DNA of 64,000 nucleotides from Bradymonas sediminis (GCF_003258315.1 NZ_CP030032.1:1998001-2062000); one strand, 5' to 3'. Positions 54,789-64,000 are shown, counted from the first letter of the stretch. The notes: generated by a model from the sequence alone, not told the origin. Numbers and translations are program-made.

Positions 54789-55316
54789 CTATAGCGTATC
54801 TTCGGGGGCTTCGCCAACGCGATCTCGCAGCACCAAGGTGCCGCTGACGCCATCGTGCCAACCGCGACGGTGATTGCTCACCAGAATCCAAAGATACCCA
54901 AGCCCCAAACTCAGGCTATTTAGCAACGCCCCCAATCCGCGCCAGATCGCCAGTTGCGGACCAATCTTAAACCCCGATTTATCGCTGACAACAAGGCCGA
55001 AAAACCGTCCGCCTAGACTGCGCGAGTCGAGGGCCTCAGCGATGGTGGCGATGACAATGCTCAGCCCCCACCAACTGATGAGCGGGGCGAGGATAACCTG
55101 GCGCTCGTCGAGCCAGAACCCGAGTATCCATTCGCTCCAGAACCAGTCGTCGGGGACTTTGAAGAGGCGGCTATCGAAGATGCCCAGCGCGTAGGCGAGC
55201 GAGATGACTGGGAGGGCGACAAGCGCGTCGATGAGCAGCGCCGGGGCGCGGTAGCGAAGCCCGGCGCTCTTTCGAAGAGCGCGGTCTGTACCGGTCGGTC
55301 GGCGCAAGGGGCTCAC
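54789..55316 (-). CDS. RDD-family membrane protein
   Basis: 175 residues. The RDD signature is present as RYRAPALLIDALVALPVISLAY, with later helices GLSIVIATIAEALDSRSLGGRFFGLVV and GALLNSLSLGLGYLWILVSN, about three to four membrane spans. Function of the family is poorly known (ion transport suspected). The GTG start overlaps the rsmE stop (GTGA), so it is translated with rsmE. Confidence 0.8.
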   Translation of the reverse strand: MSPLRRPTGTDRALRKSAGLRYRAPALLIDALVALPVISLAYALGIFDSRLFKVPDDWFWSEWILGFWLDERQVILAPLISWWGLSIVIATIAEALDSRSLGGRFFGLVVSDKSGFKIGPQLAIWRGLGALLNSLSLGLGYLWILVSNHRRGWHDGVSGTLVLRDRVGEAPEDTL

Positions 55317-56140
55317 GCGAGGTCTCCCAGGTAGGCCTGAATAAGGGAAAGACCCACGAGGCTTGCGGTCTCGGCGCGCAAGACCCGCGGCCCGAGGTGA
55401 AATGCGTGCGCGCCCTTGTCCAAAAGCGTGGCGATTTCGGCCTCGTCAAAGCCTCCCTCTGGTCCAATCCAAAGCGCAACGCTCGGGTGGGAGGCGAAGT
55501 CCGCCGAGGACGAGCGGGCGGCGTCTGCGCCCAAAATCTCGGGCAATGAGGCCAACCCGGGGGCGGTATGTGCCACGAAATTCGGGATACCCTGTAGCGA
55601 CTCAATCGCCTGGCCCAAGTTCATCGCGGGCCCCAACTCCGGGGTAATGTTTCGGCGACATTGACGCGCGCCGCCCTCGATGATGCGCTCCCAACGCGTG
55701 AGCTTTTTGTCGATCTTCGCTTCCGGGATTTTAACGACGGTGCGACGGCTCTCCAGCGGGATGATGCGCGCGACGCCCAATTCGGTGGCTTTCTCGAGGA
55801 TCAGGTCGAAGCGCTTTCCCTTGGGCATCGCCTGGACCAGCGTGATCGCGCAGGGGCTCTCACTTTGCAGGCGCATTCGGTCGTCGCGAATGCAGACCTG
55901 CAGTCGCTCGCTATCCCCGCCGAGAATCTCGGCAAGGATGACGCGTCCGCTCCCATCGAAGAGGTCGACGCACTCGCCTGCCTGCATGCGCAGCACATCG
56001 GTGAGGTAGTGCGTCACCCGGTCGGGCAGCTCGAAAGACTCACCGACGCGCCCGGTAGCGGGCATCTCGTCACTGTCGAGAGGCGCCCGCCTTTTGGCCG
56101 GAACGACGTCTTGTTTGTAGGACTCGGATGGATTGCTCAC
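55313..56140 (-). CDS. rsmE: 16S rRNA m3U1498 methyltransferase RsmE
   Basis: 275 residues. N-terminal PUA-like domain (THYLTDVLRMQAGECVDLFDGSGR), then the SPOUT methyltransferase core: VQAMPKGKRFDLILEKATELGVARIIPLESRRTVV and the closing knot region with ALWIGPEGGFDEAEIA, LGPRVLRAETAS. These are the RsmE motifs. It starts with GTG overlapping the stop of prmA and ends overlapping the RDD gene, giving the order prmA-rsmE-RDD. An N-terminal extension of about 30 residues (MSNPSESYKQD) is specific. Confidence 0.93.
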   Translation of the reverse strand: MSNPSESYKQDVVPAKRRAPLDSDEMPATGRVGESFELPDRVTHYLTDVLRMQAGECVDLFDGSGRVILAEILGGDSERLQVCIRDDRMRLQSESPCAITLVQAMPKGKRFDLILEKATELGVARIIPLESRRTVVKIPEAKIDKKLTRWERIIEGGARQCRRNITPELGPAMNLGQAIESLQGIPNFVAHTAPGLASLPEILGADAARSSSADFASHPSVALWIGPEGGFDEAEIATLLDKGAHAFHLGPRVLRAETASLVGLSLIQAYLGDLA

Positions 56141-57060
56141 GCGCTTACTCGCTGTAATTCAAAACACACCCATTCGCCTTTTTGGGCGAGGTCTAATTCG
56201 CGCAACTCGCTGCCCACGAAGGCCTCGCGAATCGAGTCGACCTGCACGTCGGTGATGCCACTAAGCAGCAGCGTTCCGCCGGGGCGAACGCGCGCGATCA
56301 AGTCGTCACGAAGACTGATGAGGATCGGCGTCAAGATATTGGCGACCACGATATCGAAGGTCTCATCAAAGGTTGAAAGCTCGCGCGTCGACAGGTCTAT
56401 GGCGCCTCCGAGCTGGTTGACCTCGAGGTTCTCTTTGGCGACCTCGACGGCGTGCGCGTCATTGTCGACGCCGAATACCGGGGCGGCGCCCAGGCGCGCG
56501 GCGATCATCGACAAAATGGCGGAGCCGCAGCCAACGTCGAGCAGGCTCTGCGGCGAGTCCGCCTCGCCCAGCAGGCGGTCGATCTTCTCGCCGCATAATT
56601 GCGTGGTCTCGTGGGTGCCGGTGCCAAAGGCCATGCCCGGCTCGATCACGATCTTGGTGCCACCCTCGGGCGCTTCGAACTCCTCCCAGGGCGGCCCAAC
56701 GATGGCGCGCTTGGACATAACCGTCGGCTTGAAGAAATCCTTCCACGCCGTCTGCCAGCTCGTGTCGGTGAAGGAGCCGAATTGGACCGAAATCGGCGGG
56801 AGTCCCGACTCGGTGAGCGACGCCACAATGGCGTCACGCGACTGCTCGGCCTGCTCGGGCGAATCCTGCTCAATATAAGCGATCAGTCGATTGGTCCCGT
56901 CGGGGACGGGCGGAATCGACTGGTCCTCGGCGTAGGTCTCGGCGTCATACATCTCCACGCCGCCAACCTCGTGCTCCCATAAAATCGCAGCGGCGTGGTC
57001 GCCGCCTGCGGCGTCTACCAGGAGCGTAAGTCGGTACCAATTCTCGAGTTCATCAGCCAT
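56137..57060 (-). CDS. prmA: Ribosomal protein L11 methyltransferase
   Basis: 307 residues; trimethylates L11. The AdoMet motif LLDVGCGSAILSMIAARLGA is preceded by GMAFGTGTHETTQLC, both typical of PrmA, and the VANILTPILISL post-motif is present. The N-terminal domain for L11 recognition is at 1-105 with an unusual acidic part (DAETYAEDQSIPPV). First gene of the prmA-rsmE-RDD operon, with four-base overlap to rsmE. Confidence 0.92.
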   Translation of the reverse strand: MADELENWYRLTLLVDAAGGDHAAAILWEHEVGGVEMYDAETYAEDQSIPPVPDGTNRLIAYIEQDSPEQAEQSRDAIVASLTESGLPPISVQFGSFTDTSWQTAWKDFFKPTVMSKRAIVGPPWEEFEAPEGGTKIVIEPGMAFGTGTHETTQLCGEKIDRLLGEADSPQSLLDVGCGSAILSMIAARLGAAPVFGVDNDAHAVEVAKENLEVNQLGGAIDLSTRELSTFDETFDIVVANILTPILISLRDDLIARVRPGGTLLLSGITDVQVDSIREAFVGSELRELDLAQKGEWVCFELQRVSA

Positions 57061-57234
57061 AAGAGATGCTCACTTATTTAAGGCCCGGGCCGGCGGCGCA
57101 GGCTTGATTGTGTTGGGATTTAGGGGACAATCACACGCAACCTTTTGTAATGTGGACGCGCTGGCATGTCCAATGGCAATGACGCGCTGTTTTCCAACGA
57201 AATTGCGCGAAAACTCAAGCATGGAGCCTGGCAG

Positions 57235-58026
57235 ATGAGCGACGAGATTCTTGTCGATAAAAAAGATGCGATTGCGACGCTTACGATCAACCGGCCGGCG
57301 CGGCGAAACGCGCTGTCCGGCGCGGTGGTCCGGGAGCTGACGCGGCAATTTGGGCTGTTGTCCCAGGACGCCACGGTCGGTGTTATCGTGTTGACCGGGG
57401 CGGGGGAGAAGGCGTTTTGCGCGGGCGCGGATCTGATGGATGCGCAGGCCGAGGCGGCTGGCGGCAAGGGGATTTTGGGCATGCACGAGGCGCGCGCCGA
57501 TTTTGCGGACTTGTTGCTGGCGATGAATCGCTGCGCGCGTCCGATCATCGGGCGCGCCAATGGCCACGCGCTCGGCGGCGGCCTGGGGTTGCTGCTTAGC
57601 TGCGATCTCACGGTGGGCAAGGTCGGCGCGACCTTTGGCACGCCCGAGGTCAAGGTTGGGCTATTTCCGATGATGATTATGGCGGTGATTTCGCGCAATC
57701 TCGGCCGAAAACGCGCGATGGAGATGATGCTCACCGGTGAGCGGCTAAGCGCCGAAGAGGCGGTTGAATACGGGATTCTCAACCGGGCGGTGGCGCCCGA
57801 GAAGTTGAATGAGACCGTGGAGGCGCTCGCCTCGCGCATCGCCGGGTTCTCGCCGGCGGTGCTGAAGTTGGGGCGACGCGCGTTTTATAAGACCCAGGAT
57901 ATGACCTTTGAGCAGGCGCTGGCGACCCTGCAAAACGAGCTCACCATCAACACGCTCACCGATGACGCGACCGAGGGCATCATGGCGTTCCTGGGCAAGC
58001 GCGACCCCGAGTGGACGGGGCGATAA
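57235..58026 (+). CDS. Enoyl-CoA hydratase family protein
   Basis: Start at 57235 (MSDEILVDKKDAIATLTINRP) after GGAG; the in-frame start at 57166 adds 23 unrelated residues. 263 residues of the crotonase superfamily: AFCAGADLMD and RPIIGRANGHALGGGLGLLLSCDL form the oxyanion hole, then TFGTPEVKVGLFP and GERLSAEEAVEYGILNRAV. Reaction may be hydratase or isomerase. The catalytic Glu pair cannot be assigned with certainty. Confidence 0.88.
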   Translation: MSDEILVDKKDAIATLTINRPARRNALSGAVVRELTRQFGLLSQDATVGVIVLTGAGEKAFCAGADLMDAQAEAAGGKGILGMHEARADFADLLLAMNRCARPIIGRANGHALGGGLGLLLSCDLTVGKVGATFGTPEVKVGLFPMMIMAVISRNLGRKRAMEMMLTGERLSAEEAVEYGILNRAVAPEKLNETVEALASRIAGFSPAVLKLGRRAFYKTQDMTFEQALATLQNELTINTLTDDATEGIMAFLGKRDPEWTGR

Positions 58027-58053
58027 CCGGCCCCTGCCCGGCGCTCAGTTGGC

Positions 58054-59460
58054 TTAGCTCAGCGAGTCAGGCTCGACCAACGTGACGCGGCCGCCGGCGT
58101 TCTCGATGACGCTCTTGAACTCGGCTGCGCGCTCCTGGCTGATGCCCCAGGCGATCAGGCAGGGGGCGCGCTCGATGAGCTTGGTTGCGTCGAAATAGCT
58201 GACATCCAAGAGGATGCTTAAGACCTGGCGCATGCTCTTGTCGCTATACCCGGGGTGGCGAAGCACGACGTCGACCAGCGGGGTGGTCGCGTCGTCGCGG
58301 CGAATGCGCGGATCGGTATAGTCCCCGGGGCGTAGCGCATCGGAGGTGATATCCTCGACGTCCAGCGCGCCGCCGCCAAACGAGAGGACGACGTTGCCGG
58401 AGGCGTTGCTCTCGGTCGCAGCCTCGTTGGACGCCGGCGCGACCGCTGCGCCAAACGAGCGGCGTGATATACGCTCTGGTTCGGCAGGCCTCGCAGCGCG
58501 GCTCACCGGCTTTTTATCCCCAACCGCGGACTTGCCGCCGAGCGCTTCCACCAATGGAAGGCCAAAGTCATTGAATTTCTTAATCCGCTCGAAATAGCGC
58601 CCGAGGTCGCCCGCGATTTCGCCGGTTTCGGTTTCGATATTTGAGCGCATCATCAATTTGATGCTCGCGGGCACTGAGTTCTTGAGTGATTTCGCGTCGG
58701 CGAAGTCCCCGGCGAGCAGGACGACGTCAAAGCGAATCGGGAGGGCCTGGGCGAAGGCTGCGAGGAGCGAGGACTCTGCGTCCTTCGTCGGCTTTTCCTT
58801 GAGGTCGATATCGGCGTGGATAACCCCGTCGCGCACGGCCACCCGAAAGGCCTGAAGTCCCGGATTATCCGTCGCGGATGAATCGCGCTCGGTGTCAGCC
58901 TTTAGCGAGGGGCTCTCCGAAGAACTCCCATCCCCGATCGTTTCAAAAGGATTACTTGAAGTATTACTGTCGACGGGATCGACCGATTTCGCCGGGGCCT
59001 CGTACTCTTTTTTGGGGCCTGAACCGAATTCATCCGCCAAAACGCTCGCACGCGCGCCATCTTCGGCGGCGGCGATATGGTCCGCGACGCGAAGAAACGC
59101 CTCAATCACCGCTTTGGCTTTTGCCAGAGAAATCCCCTCTGCGCTCAGCGTCCAGGGGCTGTTGGTGGTCTCCGATGACCAGTTCGCGCCGCTAAGGGTG
59201 TTCAAGTAACCCTTTAGGGATTGCGCGTACTCGCTATCAGCACCGGGCACGGCGTATTGGGTATGAACCCCGATATGCTGCGCCGACGGCGTGACTAGAA
59301 CCCGCAAAAAACCGCGGCGCGTAAAGCGCGTAAGGGTTTGAAACCAGGGGCGGTCGTCCTGGGGCGTCGTCGGGTCCACCGGAGGGCTGCTCGACTCGAT
59401 ATCGATGTTCAGGCTGCTAAAGAGCGCGCGCCAGGCTTCTGTTTTTTCGCTTGTCGTCAT
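58054..59460 (-). CDS. Unknown protein with L7/L12-like C-terminal segment
   Basis: 468 residues without signal peptide or membrane helix. The first 140 residues form a compact domain (WFQTLTRFTRRGFLRVLVTPSA, YAQSLKGYLNTLSG), then an acidic Ser-rich linker (140-210). A second domain follows (GVIHADIDLKEKPTK, LPIRFDVVLLAGDFADA). The last 90 residues end with LLDVSYFDATKLIERAPCLIAWGISQERAAEFKSVIENAGGRVTLVE, which reads like the C-terminal fold of ribosomal L7/L12. No known full-length family recognised. It follows the membrane protein at 59482 on the same strand. Confidence 0.7.
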   Translation of the reverse strand: MTTSEKTEAWRALFSSLNIDIESSSPPVDPTTPQDDRPWFQTLTRFTRRGFLRVLVTPSAQHIGVHTQYAVPGADSEYAQSLKGYLNTLSGANWSSETTNSPWTLSAEGISLAKAKAVIEAFLRVADHIAAAEDGARASVLADEFGSGPKKEYEAPAKSVDPVDSNTSSNPFETIGDGSSSESPSLKADTERDSSATDNPGLQAFRVAVRDGVIHADIDLKEKPTKDAESSLLAAFAQALPIRFDVVLLAGDFADAKSLKNSVPASIKLMMRSNIETETGEIAGDLGRYFERIKKFNDFGLPLVEALGGKSAVGDKKPVSRAARPAEPERISRRSFGAAVAPASNEAATESNASGNVVLSFGGGALDVEDITSDALRPGDYTDPRIRRDDATTPLVDVVLRHPGYSDKSMRQVLSILLDVSYFDATKLIERAPCLIAWGISQERAAEFKSVIENAGGRVTLVEPDSLS

Positions 59461-59481
59461 TATTTATATTTGGGCAGAGCT

Positions 59482-61149
59482 TTAAGAATTAGGGTCATCT
59501 TCAGCGTCGGTGCGCTCAGGCGTTGAAAGCCCGGGAGGCTTCGGGATCGAGAGCTTTCGCGGGGCGGGCATCCCCACAATCGTTGAGGTCGGCGCTGCTT
59601 CGGTGGCGCCATTATCCTGAGCGTCATTGCTTCCCGGCGTGGCCTGTGAGTCCGTCGGAGGCGCGAAGTTAGGCTTTGGAATCGCCAGCTTCTTATATCC
59701 GCCCGAGCTGGTCTCGTCGTCGCTCGTGTTCTCGTCCTGGTCTTCTTGCGCGGGGACGAGGGCGGCCTCTTTGGCCTCCGTAACCGAGCTCTCTGGGGCT
59801 TCTTCGACGGGCTCAGCGTCCTCGTCCTTTTGCAGCGTGCCGAAGCCCGGGACTCCAGTATGTGTCTTCATAATCGCGGCGTCGGAGGGCGCCTCCGGTT
59901 GCTCGACGGCTTCTTCTTTGGGCGCGCGAACGAGCTCCGAAATATCGATAATATTGGGGTAGGAGACCGGCATATAGTCATCAAGCGTGGTCTCGCTGGT
60001 CATCTTAATTCGCGCGGGGCTGGCTGGTTTTTGCATATTATTACGGGTCGAGTTTTGAGAGGAGGCCATTTTCGCTGCATGGGGGCGGTTGGATGTATAC
60101 GCGCCGCCGGACTTCGCGGTCTGATAATAGCTGAAAATAGCAGCCTTAAAGAAAACAGCAATGACGCTGGAGGTGACAAATAAGATCACAAACGCCAGCA
60201 ACCGCAGCGCGGCGAATAAGGGCGAAAGCGATGGGATAACAAAGACGAGATTTTGCGCGATCAGGACGCCATAATAGAAGACGAGCGGCCACAGAAATAA
60301 CTTCGCCGCATAAAGAAACAGCCGGTAGACGGGCACGAATGCGTCGACCACAAAGCGCGCGCCTTTGGCGAGCGCGCGGCCAATGGGGAGGTCGTCGAGC
60401 ATCATCGCCGCCGCGGCGACCTCGGTGCTCAGGCGTACCAATATGGCGAAGCTGCTAAATAGCGTCAGCGGCCACGCCCACAAGAATGCGCGAACCAACA
60501 CCGGCGAGCCGGCGAATGCCCCGCGCGTGGTCGAAAAGAGGATGCCGTTGAGCAGCAAGACCCCCAAGAACAGCACGATGGCGCTGGTGCAGGCGACCAT
60601 CAACTGCAAACCCAGCACTCGCCCGAAAGAGGCTGTACCATCCTTTAGGAGCGTGAGGCATCCGCGCAGGCTATTGGTATCGGATGCGTAAAATTCTGCT
60701 TCTTGGTGAATCGCGCGGCGAAGGGTCGCCCAGATTCCCGCGGAGGCGAAGGCGTGCAGGCATAAGCTGGTCGCCCAGGCGCCCGCGATGAGCCCCAGCG
60801 CACCGAGGACGAACGCGGGCTGCGTCAGGAAGGCGAGCACCTCGGCCACCGTCGCGCTGATGCCGGCCAGGCCGGGCATCGCGTTCTCGAGGCTCTCGCC
60901 AAGCACCAGGAGAATGGGCAGCGTCACGAAGAGGGCGATGCCGAGCCACACGGCGCCGCTGGCCACACTCGCGCCAATCTTGAGCGCAAAGAGGAGCGGC
61001 GCCTTGGTGAGAATCTGGCGAGCGTGCTGAAAATAGCCCTTCGGGTCGAACGCATCCCGACGCGCGCCGCGCGCGCTCCTGTCCCCAAATGGCAGGGAAA
61101 AGAGCGCGCGCGGGTTAAAATAACCCTGTTTTTTAGCGGGTTCATTCAT
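59482..61149 (-). CDS. Polytopic membrane protein with disordered tail
   Basis: 555 residues. The N-terminal 330 residues contain some six transmembrane helices (about 55-85, 100-130, 170-200, 215-240, 265-290, 300-330). The C-terminal 220 residues are Pro/Glu/Asp/Ala-rich with repeated IPKP motifs (LAIPKPNFAPP, LSIPKPPGLS) and no fold visible. No family recognised. It is followed by the 468-residue unknown protein after 21 bases, so the two may cooperate. Confidence 0.7.
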   Translation of the reverse strand: MNEPAKKQGYFNPRALFSLPFGDRSARGARRDAFDPKGYFQHARQILTKAPLLFALKIGASVASGAVWLGIALFVTLPILLVLGESLENAMPGLAGISATVAEVLAFLTQPAFVLGALGLIAGAWATSLCLHAFASAGIWATLRRAIHQEAEFYASDTNSLRGCLTLLKDGTASFGRVLGLQLMVACTSAIVLFLGVLLLNGILFSTTRGAFAGSPVLVRAFLWAWPLTLFSSFAILVRLSTEVAAAAMMLDDLPIGRALAKGARFVVDAFVPVYRLFLYAAKLFLWPLVFYYGVLIAQNLVFVIPSLSPLFAALRLLAFVILFVTSSVIAVFFKAAIFSYYQTAKSGGAYTSNRPHAAKMASSQNSTRNNMQKPASPARIKMTSETTLDDYMPVSYPNIIDISELVRAPKEEAVEQPEAPSDAAIMKTHTGVPGFGTLQKDEDAEPVEEAPESSVTEAKEAALVPAQEDQDENTSDDETSSGGYKKLAIPKPNFAPPTDSQATPGSNDAQDNGATEAAPTSTIVGMPAPRKLSIPKPPGLSTPERTDAEDDPNS

Positions 61150-61224
61150 CCAAAAAGATTCTCAACTCGGTAGCATCGCATCAGACTATGGAGGACCTAC
61201 GACAACGCGTGAGCGCCGGCAGGT

Positions 61225-62724
61225 TTATTCCATATCCATACCCTCGGTGCCGCCAAGTTCAAACCCATGATCGTGCGGCAGGCTGCCGCGGGGGGCACGG
61301 AAATACATAAACGGGGTATAATGCAGGAAGTTCGACACCCGCGAGGTGTAGATATCGGCGTAGCGCTCGACCTGCCGGGTGAAGTGGCTTTTGTCGTTGC
61401 CGGCGCGCATCAGATAGCCCCAGAACTTATTGAATCGCTTGCCGTCCTGGATGGCCAGGGGGCGAATCTGGGAGTCGAGTTCGATGAGGCGCTTGCGCAA
61501 CTTGCGCATGATCTCTTTGAGCTCATCCGGGTCGTGTCCGGTCGGCTTGGTATACTCCTTCTGATTGCGCTGGCGCTCCAGGCGAAGCTGGGAGTAGCGG
61601 TCCTCGAGGCGCTTTTTCTGGTCCATCAGCGCGGCGATTTCGGCCTGGCTAGCGTCGCTCTCGCGCACGGTCTCGAGTTCGCGCTCGAATTCACGAATGA
61701 TCAGCGCGGTGCGCCAGCGCAGGATATTCTTGCTGACGTTGACGTCCGAGAAAAGATGGTCGCCGATATAGAGGATCTCATCGCCTGAGCAGCCAAGATA
61801 CTCCTCGAGCTGCGCCGCGTTTCCGCCCAGATAGATGCGATTGTCCTTGAGCCCGCCGACCGTGGGCAGCAGGGCGCCGCTATCTTTGTCGACCACCTCG
61901 AAGACGGGGCTTTTGGTCGTGAAAAATTCGGGCTTTCGGGCCGACACCATGACGATGTCGAAGAGGTCTTCCCAGGAAGTGCCCTCGGGCAAGAATTGGT
62001 TGATGGCGTAGTCCATCATGAACTCGGTGTATTTCCACTCCGAGTTGGTGATGAGCATCAACTTTTTGCCGGCTTCGCGCTGGTCCATCAGCATCAGCGG
62101 GACGTCGGGGTCCAGCTCGACGTAGCGGTCCGGGTCGCTCATGATCTCGGCTTTGAGCACGCCCTCAATATGCGCGGCGTCCAGGGTGTGTTGGATGCGC
62201 TGGAAGAGCTCGTGATAGGTGAGCTGCTCGGGCAGTTTTCCGGCGTCGAGCAGATCCACCAATTGGATATACATCGTGGCGGCGGAGATCGAGAACAGCG
62301 TGTTCAAAAAGAGCCAGCGCGGCTGCGACAGGTGCACCAGGGTGCGCGTGTAGTTGGCGCGCATCTCGTGGTACTCAATCGCGCGCGTGCCGTGCATGGC
62401 GCGCTTGATATAGCCGAAGCGATTGGCCTTGACGACGTTGCCAAGCTCGTGGTCGATGATCAGACCGCGCGTGACCTGGAAGGGCTCGAAGTGCAGGTCC
62501 TGCACCGGCCAACCCGCCTGCAACAGCCCCGCCTTAATATGGGCGTAGGCGCGGGCCTCCCATTGATTCACGTTATAGTGAATCAGGGTATAATCCATGT
62601 CGTAACCAATCGCCTTGATCGAGCGCAGATTCAGCGATCGATTGCAGTAAATACCGCGTCTGGGGTCGAGGTCGTCATAGGCATTATAAATGGTGTCGAC
62701 CGTGTTCGTGATAGCTTTGTTCAT
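61225..62724 (-). CDS. HAD-superfamily 5'-nucleotidase (cN-II-like)
   Basis: Start at 62724 (MNKAITNTVDTIYNAYDD); the longer frame adds 23 residues over unlikely sequence. 499 residues. The nucleophile motif is GYDMDYTLIHYN (DxDxT). Motif II/III and the metal site appear in LMLITNSEWKYTEFMMDYAIN and ILYIGDHLFSDVNVSKNILRWRTALIIREFE (GDxxxxD). This is the HAD-IG nucleotidase group close to eukaryotic cN-II. It likely dephosphorylates IMP/GMP-type nucleotides; regulation unknown. Confidence 0.85.
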   Translation of the reverse strand: MNKAITNTVDTIYNAYDDLDPRRGIYCNRSLNLRSIKAIGYDMDYTLIHYNVNQWEARAYAHIKAGLLQAGWPVQDLHFEPFQVTRGLIIDHELGNVVKANRFGYIKRAMHGTRAIEYHEMRANYTRTLVHLSQPRWLFLNTLFSISAATMYIQLVDLLDAGKLPEQLTYHELFQRIQHTLDAAHIEGVLKAEIMSDPDRYVELDPDVPLMLMDQREAGKKLMLITNSEWKYTEFMMDYAINQFLPEGTSWEDLFDIVMVSARKPEFFTTKSPVFEVVDKDSGALLPTVGGLKDNRIYLGGNAAQLEEYLGCSGDEILYIGDHLFSDVNVSKNILRWRTALIIREFERELETVRESDASQAEIAALMDQKKRLEDRYSQLRLERQRNQKEYTKPTGHDPDELKEIMRKLRKRLIELDSQIRPLAIQDGKRFNKFWGYLMRAGNDKSHFTRQVERYADIYTSRVSNFLHYTPFMYFRAPRGSLPHDHGFELGGTEGMDME

Positions 62725-62811
62725 ATATGTCTTCTTTAAAAGTGTTGAGATTCGACAGTGTCTTCGGGCCTCGCCGCGCCGGCTTCGCCTCAATGATGAT
62801 ACGCCCGACGC

Positions 62812-64000
62812 CTATTTGATCGTCGGCGGGGTGAATGATTCGACATCAAAGAAATCGCATTCCTCCATAAAGAGCGCCTCCATGCAGGGGTCATCCGAGA
62901 GCTGGGTGCCGTAATTGGCCATAAACCAGCCGACCTGATTGGTCATGAAAGTTGAGATATCAAACCCTCGGTCGGTCCTCGGAATATTGAATGTGTGCTC
63001 ACCGCGGGTGTCCAAATAGGGCAGGCGTAGCGCGCTGATGCCCTGGTCGGTGTGCACGGTGGCCCGAAGCGGATATGCCGCGTCGGGGTTGGGGTCCATA
63101 TTATCCGGAAGTCGCGGCGTGTAGAAGTGGCCGCCGTCCAGGTCGTCCGGGTCAAAGATGGTCCCGGGGTATTCGGGGAAACGGTTGAGCCAATAGATTC
63201 CTTCCGCCACGAAGTTCTCATTGAGGAACTGGTTCTGCGTACTCCCGTATTCCTCGACCTCATCGGCCGCGTCCAGGATGCCCGCCGAGCGCGCCAAGGA
63301 CAGCGCCGAATTGATGGGCACCGTCTGGTCCCCCAGGGTGCCGACCACCAGCATATTGGCCCAGCCGCTCTGGAATTCCGGGGTCTCATAGGGGTATTTC
63401 AGCGGGTCACGATTATAATGCTTGGCGTAAATCGCCGGGTCGGCGACCTCCAAAAGCATCTGGGAGATTCCCAAAAACTTACGAAAACGCGGGGTCTGGC
63501 GCTTCAAGCCCCAGCCCGTAATCAGCGAGGCGAGCGGGGCGCCTTGCGGATAAAGAATATTCTGAAAGATAAGATTTTCGGGGAAAGTATCAATGCTTTG
63601 TTTCATTTTTCCATCGCTGCCATAAACCTCGATAATGAGCGGGTCGCCCAAGTCGGTCGGCGTCTGGGCGGTGTGGGCGGCGAGCTCGTCGGCCATCTCG
63701 GGGGCGACCGAGGCCGGGTCGAATTGCTCAATGCACTCATGAAGGGGCCGGCATGTGACGTCCGCAGCGCAATACTCCCAGCCCTCGCAGGTGACCGTGT
63801 CACAGCGGGTCCCGCCTTTGCATTGCATCAGGTCGCTTTGAACGTCGACGCTCGCGTCGAAGCCCAGAATCGCCCGGCGCGCCGATGCGCTCTTGGCGTC
63901 CGCGGCGATGCCCACGCGGAACCTGCCGCCGCGCACCAGCACCGCCGCCTGGCGCTCCTCCTCGGGGATAAACCCGCGGGACTCACGCTTGGGGTTGCGA
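62812..64000 (-). CDS. C-terminal part of a secreted Cys-containing protein (runs off the window)
   Basis: The frame is open to the right edge, so the start is outside the window; the first GTG at 63942 is not necessarily used. The visible 396 residues include a small Cys-rich part (MQCKGGTRCDTVTCEGWEYCAAD), then an alpha/beta-hydrolase-like region (ANMLVVGTLGDQTVPINSALSLARSAG, with an Asp in a position common for the acid of such enzymes). A Ser nucleophile is not visible here. Function unknown; probably exported. Confidence 0.6.
   Translation of the reverse strand, partial: RNPKRESRGFIPEEERQAAVLVRGGRFRVGIAADAKSASARRAILGFDASVDVQSDLMQCKGGTRCDTVTCEGWEYCAADVTCRPLHECIEQFDPASVAPEMADELAAHTAQTPTDLGDPLIIEVYGSDGKMKQSIDTFPENLIFQNILYPQGAPLASLITGWGLKRQTPRFRKFLGISQMLLEVADPAIYAKHYNRDPLKYPYETPEFQSGWANMLVVGTLGDQTVPINSALSLARSAGILDAADEVEEYGSTQNQFLNENFVAEGIYWLNRFPEYPGTIFDPDDLDGGHFYTPRLPDNMDPNPDAAYPLRATVHTDQGISALRLPYLDTRGEHTFNIPRTDRGFDISTFMTNQVGWFMANYGTQLSDDPCMEALFMEECDFFDVESFTPPTIK

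Overview
The window looks like a chromosomal stretch of a GC-rich Gram-negative bacterium of the old Deltaproteobacteria, probably Myxococcota/Bradymonadales-like. This is inferred, not proven. The clues are many Asp/Cys-rich lipoproteins, a nidogen/EGF surface protein with a Myxococcus-type Cys-rich repeat and a C-terminal sorting tail, an OmpA-type outer-membrane protein, beta-propeller lipoproteins, HEAT-repeat proteins and several hypothetical proteins without recognisable families. Housekeeping genes are ordinary bacterial ones (ruvCAB, folE, coaE, rluD-like, glnA-glnB, prmA-rsmE, trxB, a uvrA homologue, one tRNA-Pro).

Region 1 (1-11,400) is an all-minus-strand tandem array of two unrelated lipoprotein families: A (seven-repeat TolB/WD40-like propeller between two FN3-like domains; 78-1835, 4346-6103, 9294-11051) and B (RCC1-like, 14 repeats; 2111-4126, 7242-9257). 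A unique secreted protein (6225-6881) lies inside the array. Spacers carry hairpin-rich related elements. Gene ends are nearly identical between copies while chosen internal parts differ, so duplication with conversion and local diversification is likely.

Region 2 (11,437-21,200) is mostly housekeeping on the minus strand: a TrxR-like flavoprotein without the redox cysteines, folE, ruvB, ruvA, ruvC, an LMW phosphatase, a PLP enzyme of the D-cysteine desulfhydrase type, an RluD-type pseudouridine synthase, an NAD-dependent epimerase/reductase and coaE.

Region 3 (21,338-36,178) is mixed. It holds a ResB-like two-gene membrane operon, an expansin, lipoproteins, a plus-strand cluster of DUF1801, TIGR04283-type glycosyltransferase, GntA/YqcI-type heme oxygenase-like protein and DUF1989 protein, a rearranged TPM-domain locus and, 5 kb away, an intact TPM locus with a membrane partner. 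A HEAT-repeat protein, a GFA/VOC pair and a Kazal lipoprotein are also here.

Region 4 (36,459-46,400) begins with an OmpA-family protein and the EGF surface protein, then a BtuF-like binding protein. It continues into a decayed accessory island (42,000-46,100): three GNAT acetyltransferases, a SpoU methyltransferase, a truncated Nudix gene, a DUF6176-like gene broken by an amber codon, gene-end remnants and a 128-bp tandem repeat. A tRNA-Pro(GGG) closes it.

Region 5 (46,576-64,000) contains an acyl-CoA dehydrogenase, a divergent UvrA, trxB, glnA with its PII regulator, the RDD-rsmE-prmA operon, an enoyl-CoA hydratase, two large uncharacterised proteins, a HAD-type 5'-nucleotidase and a secreted Cys-containing protein running off the right edge.
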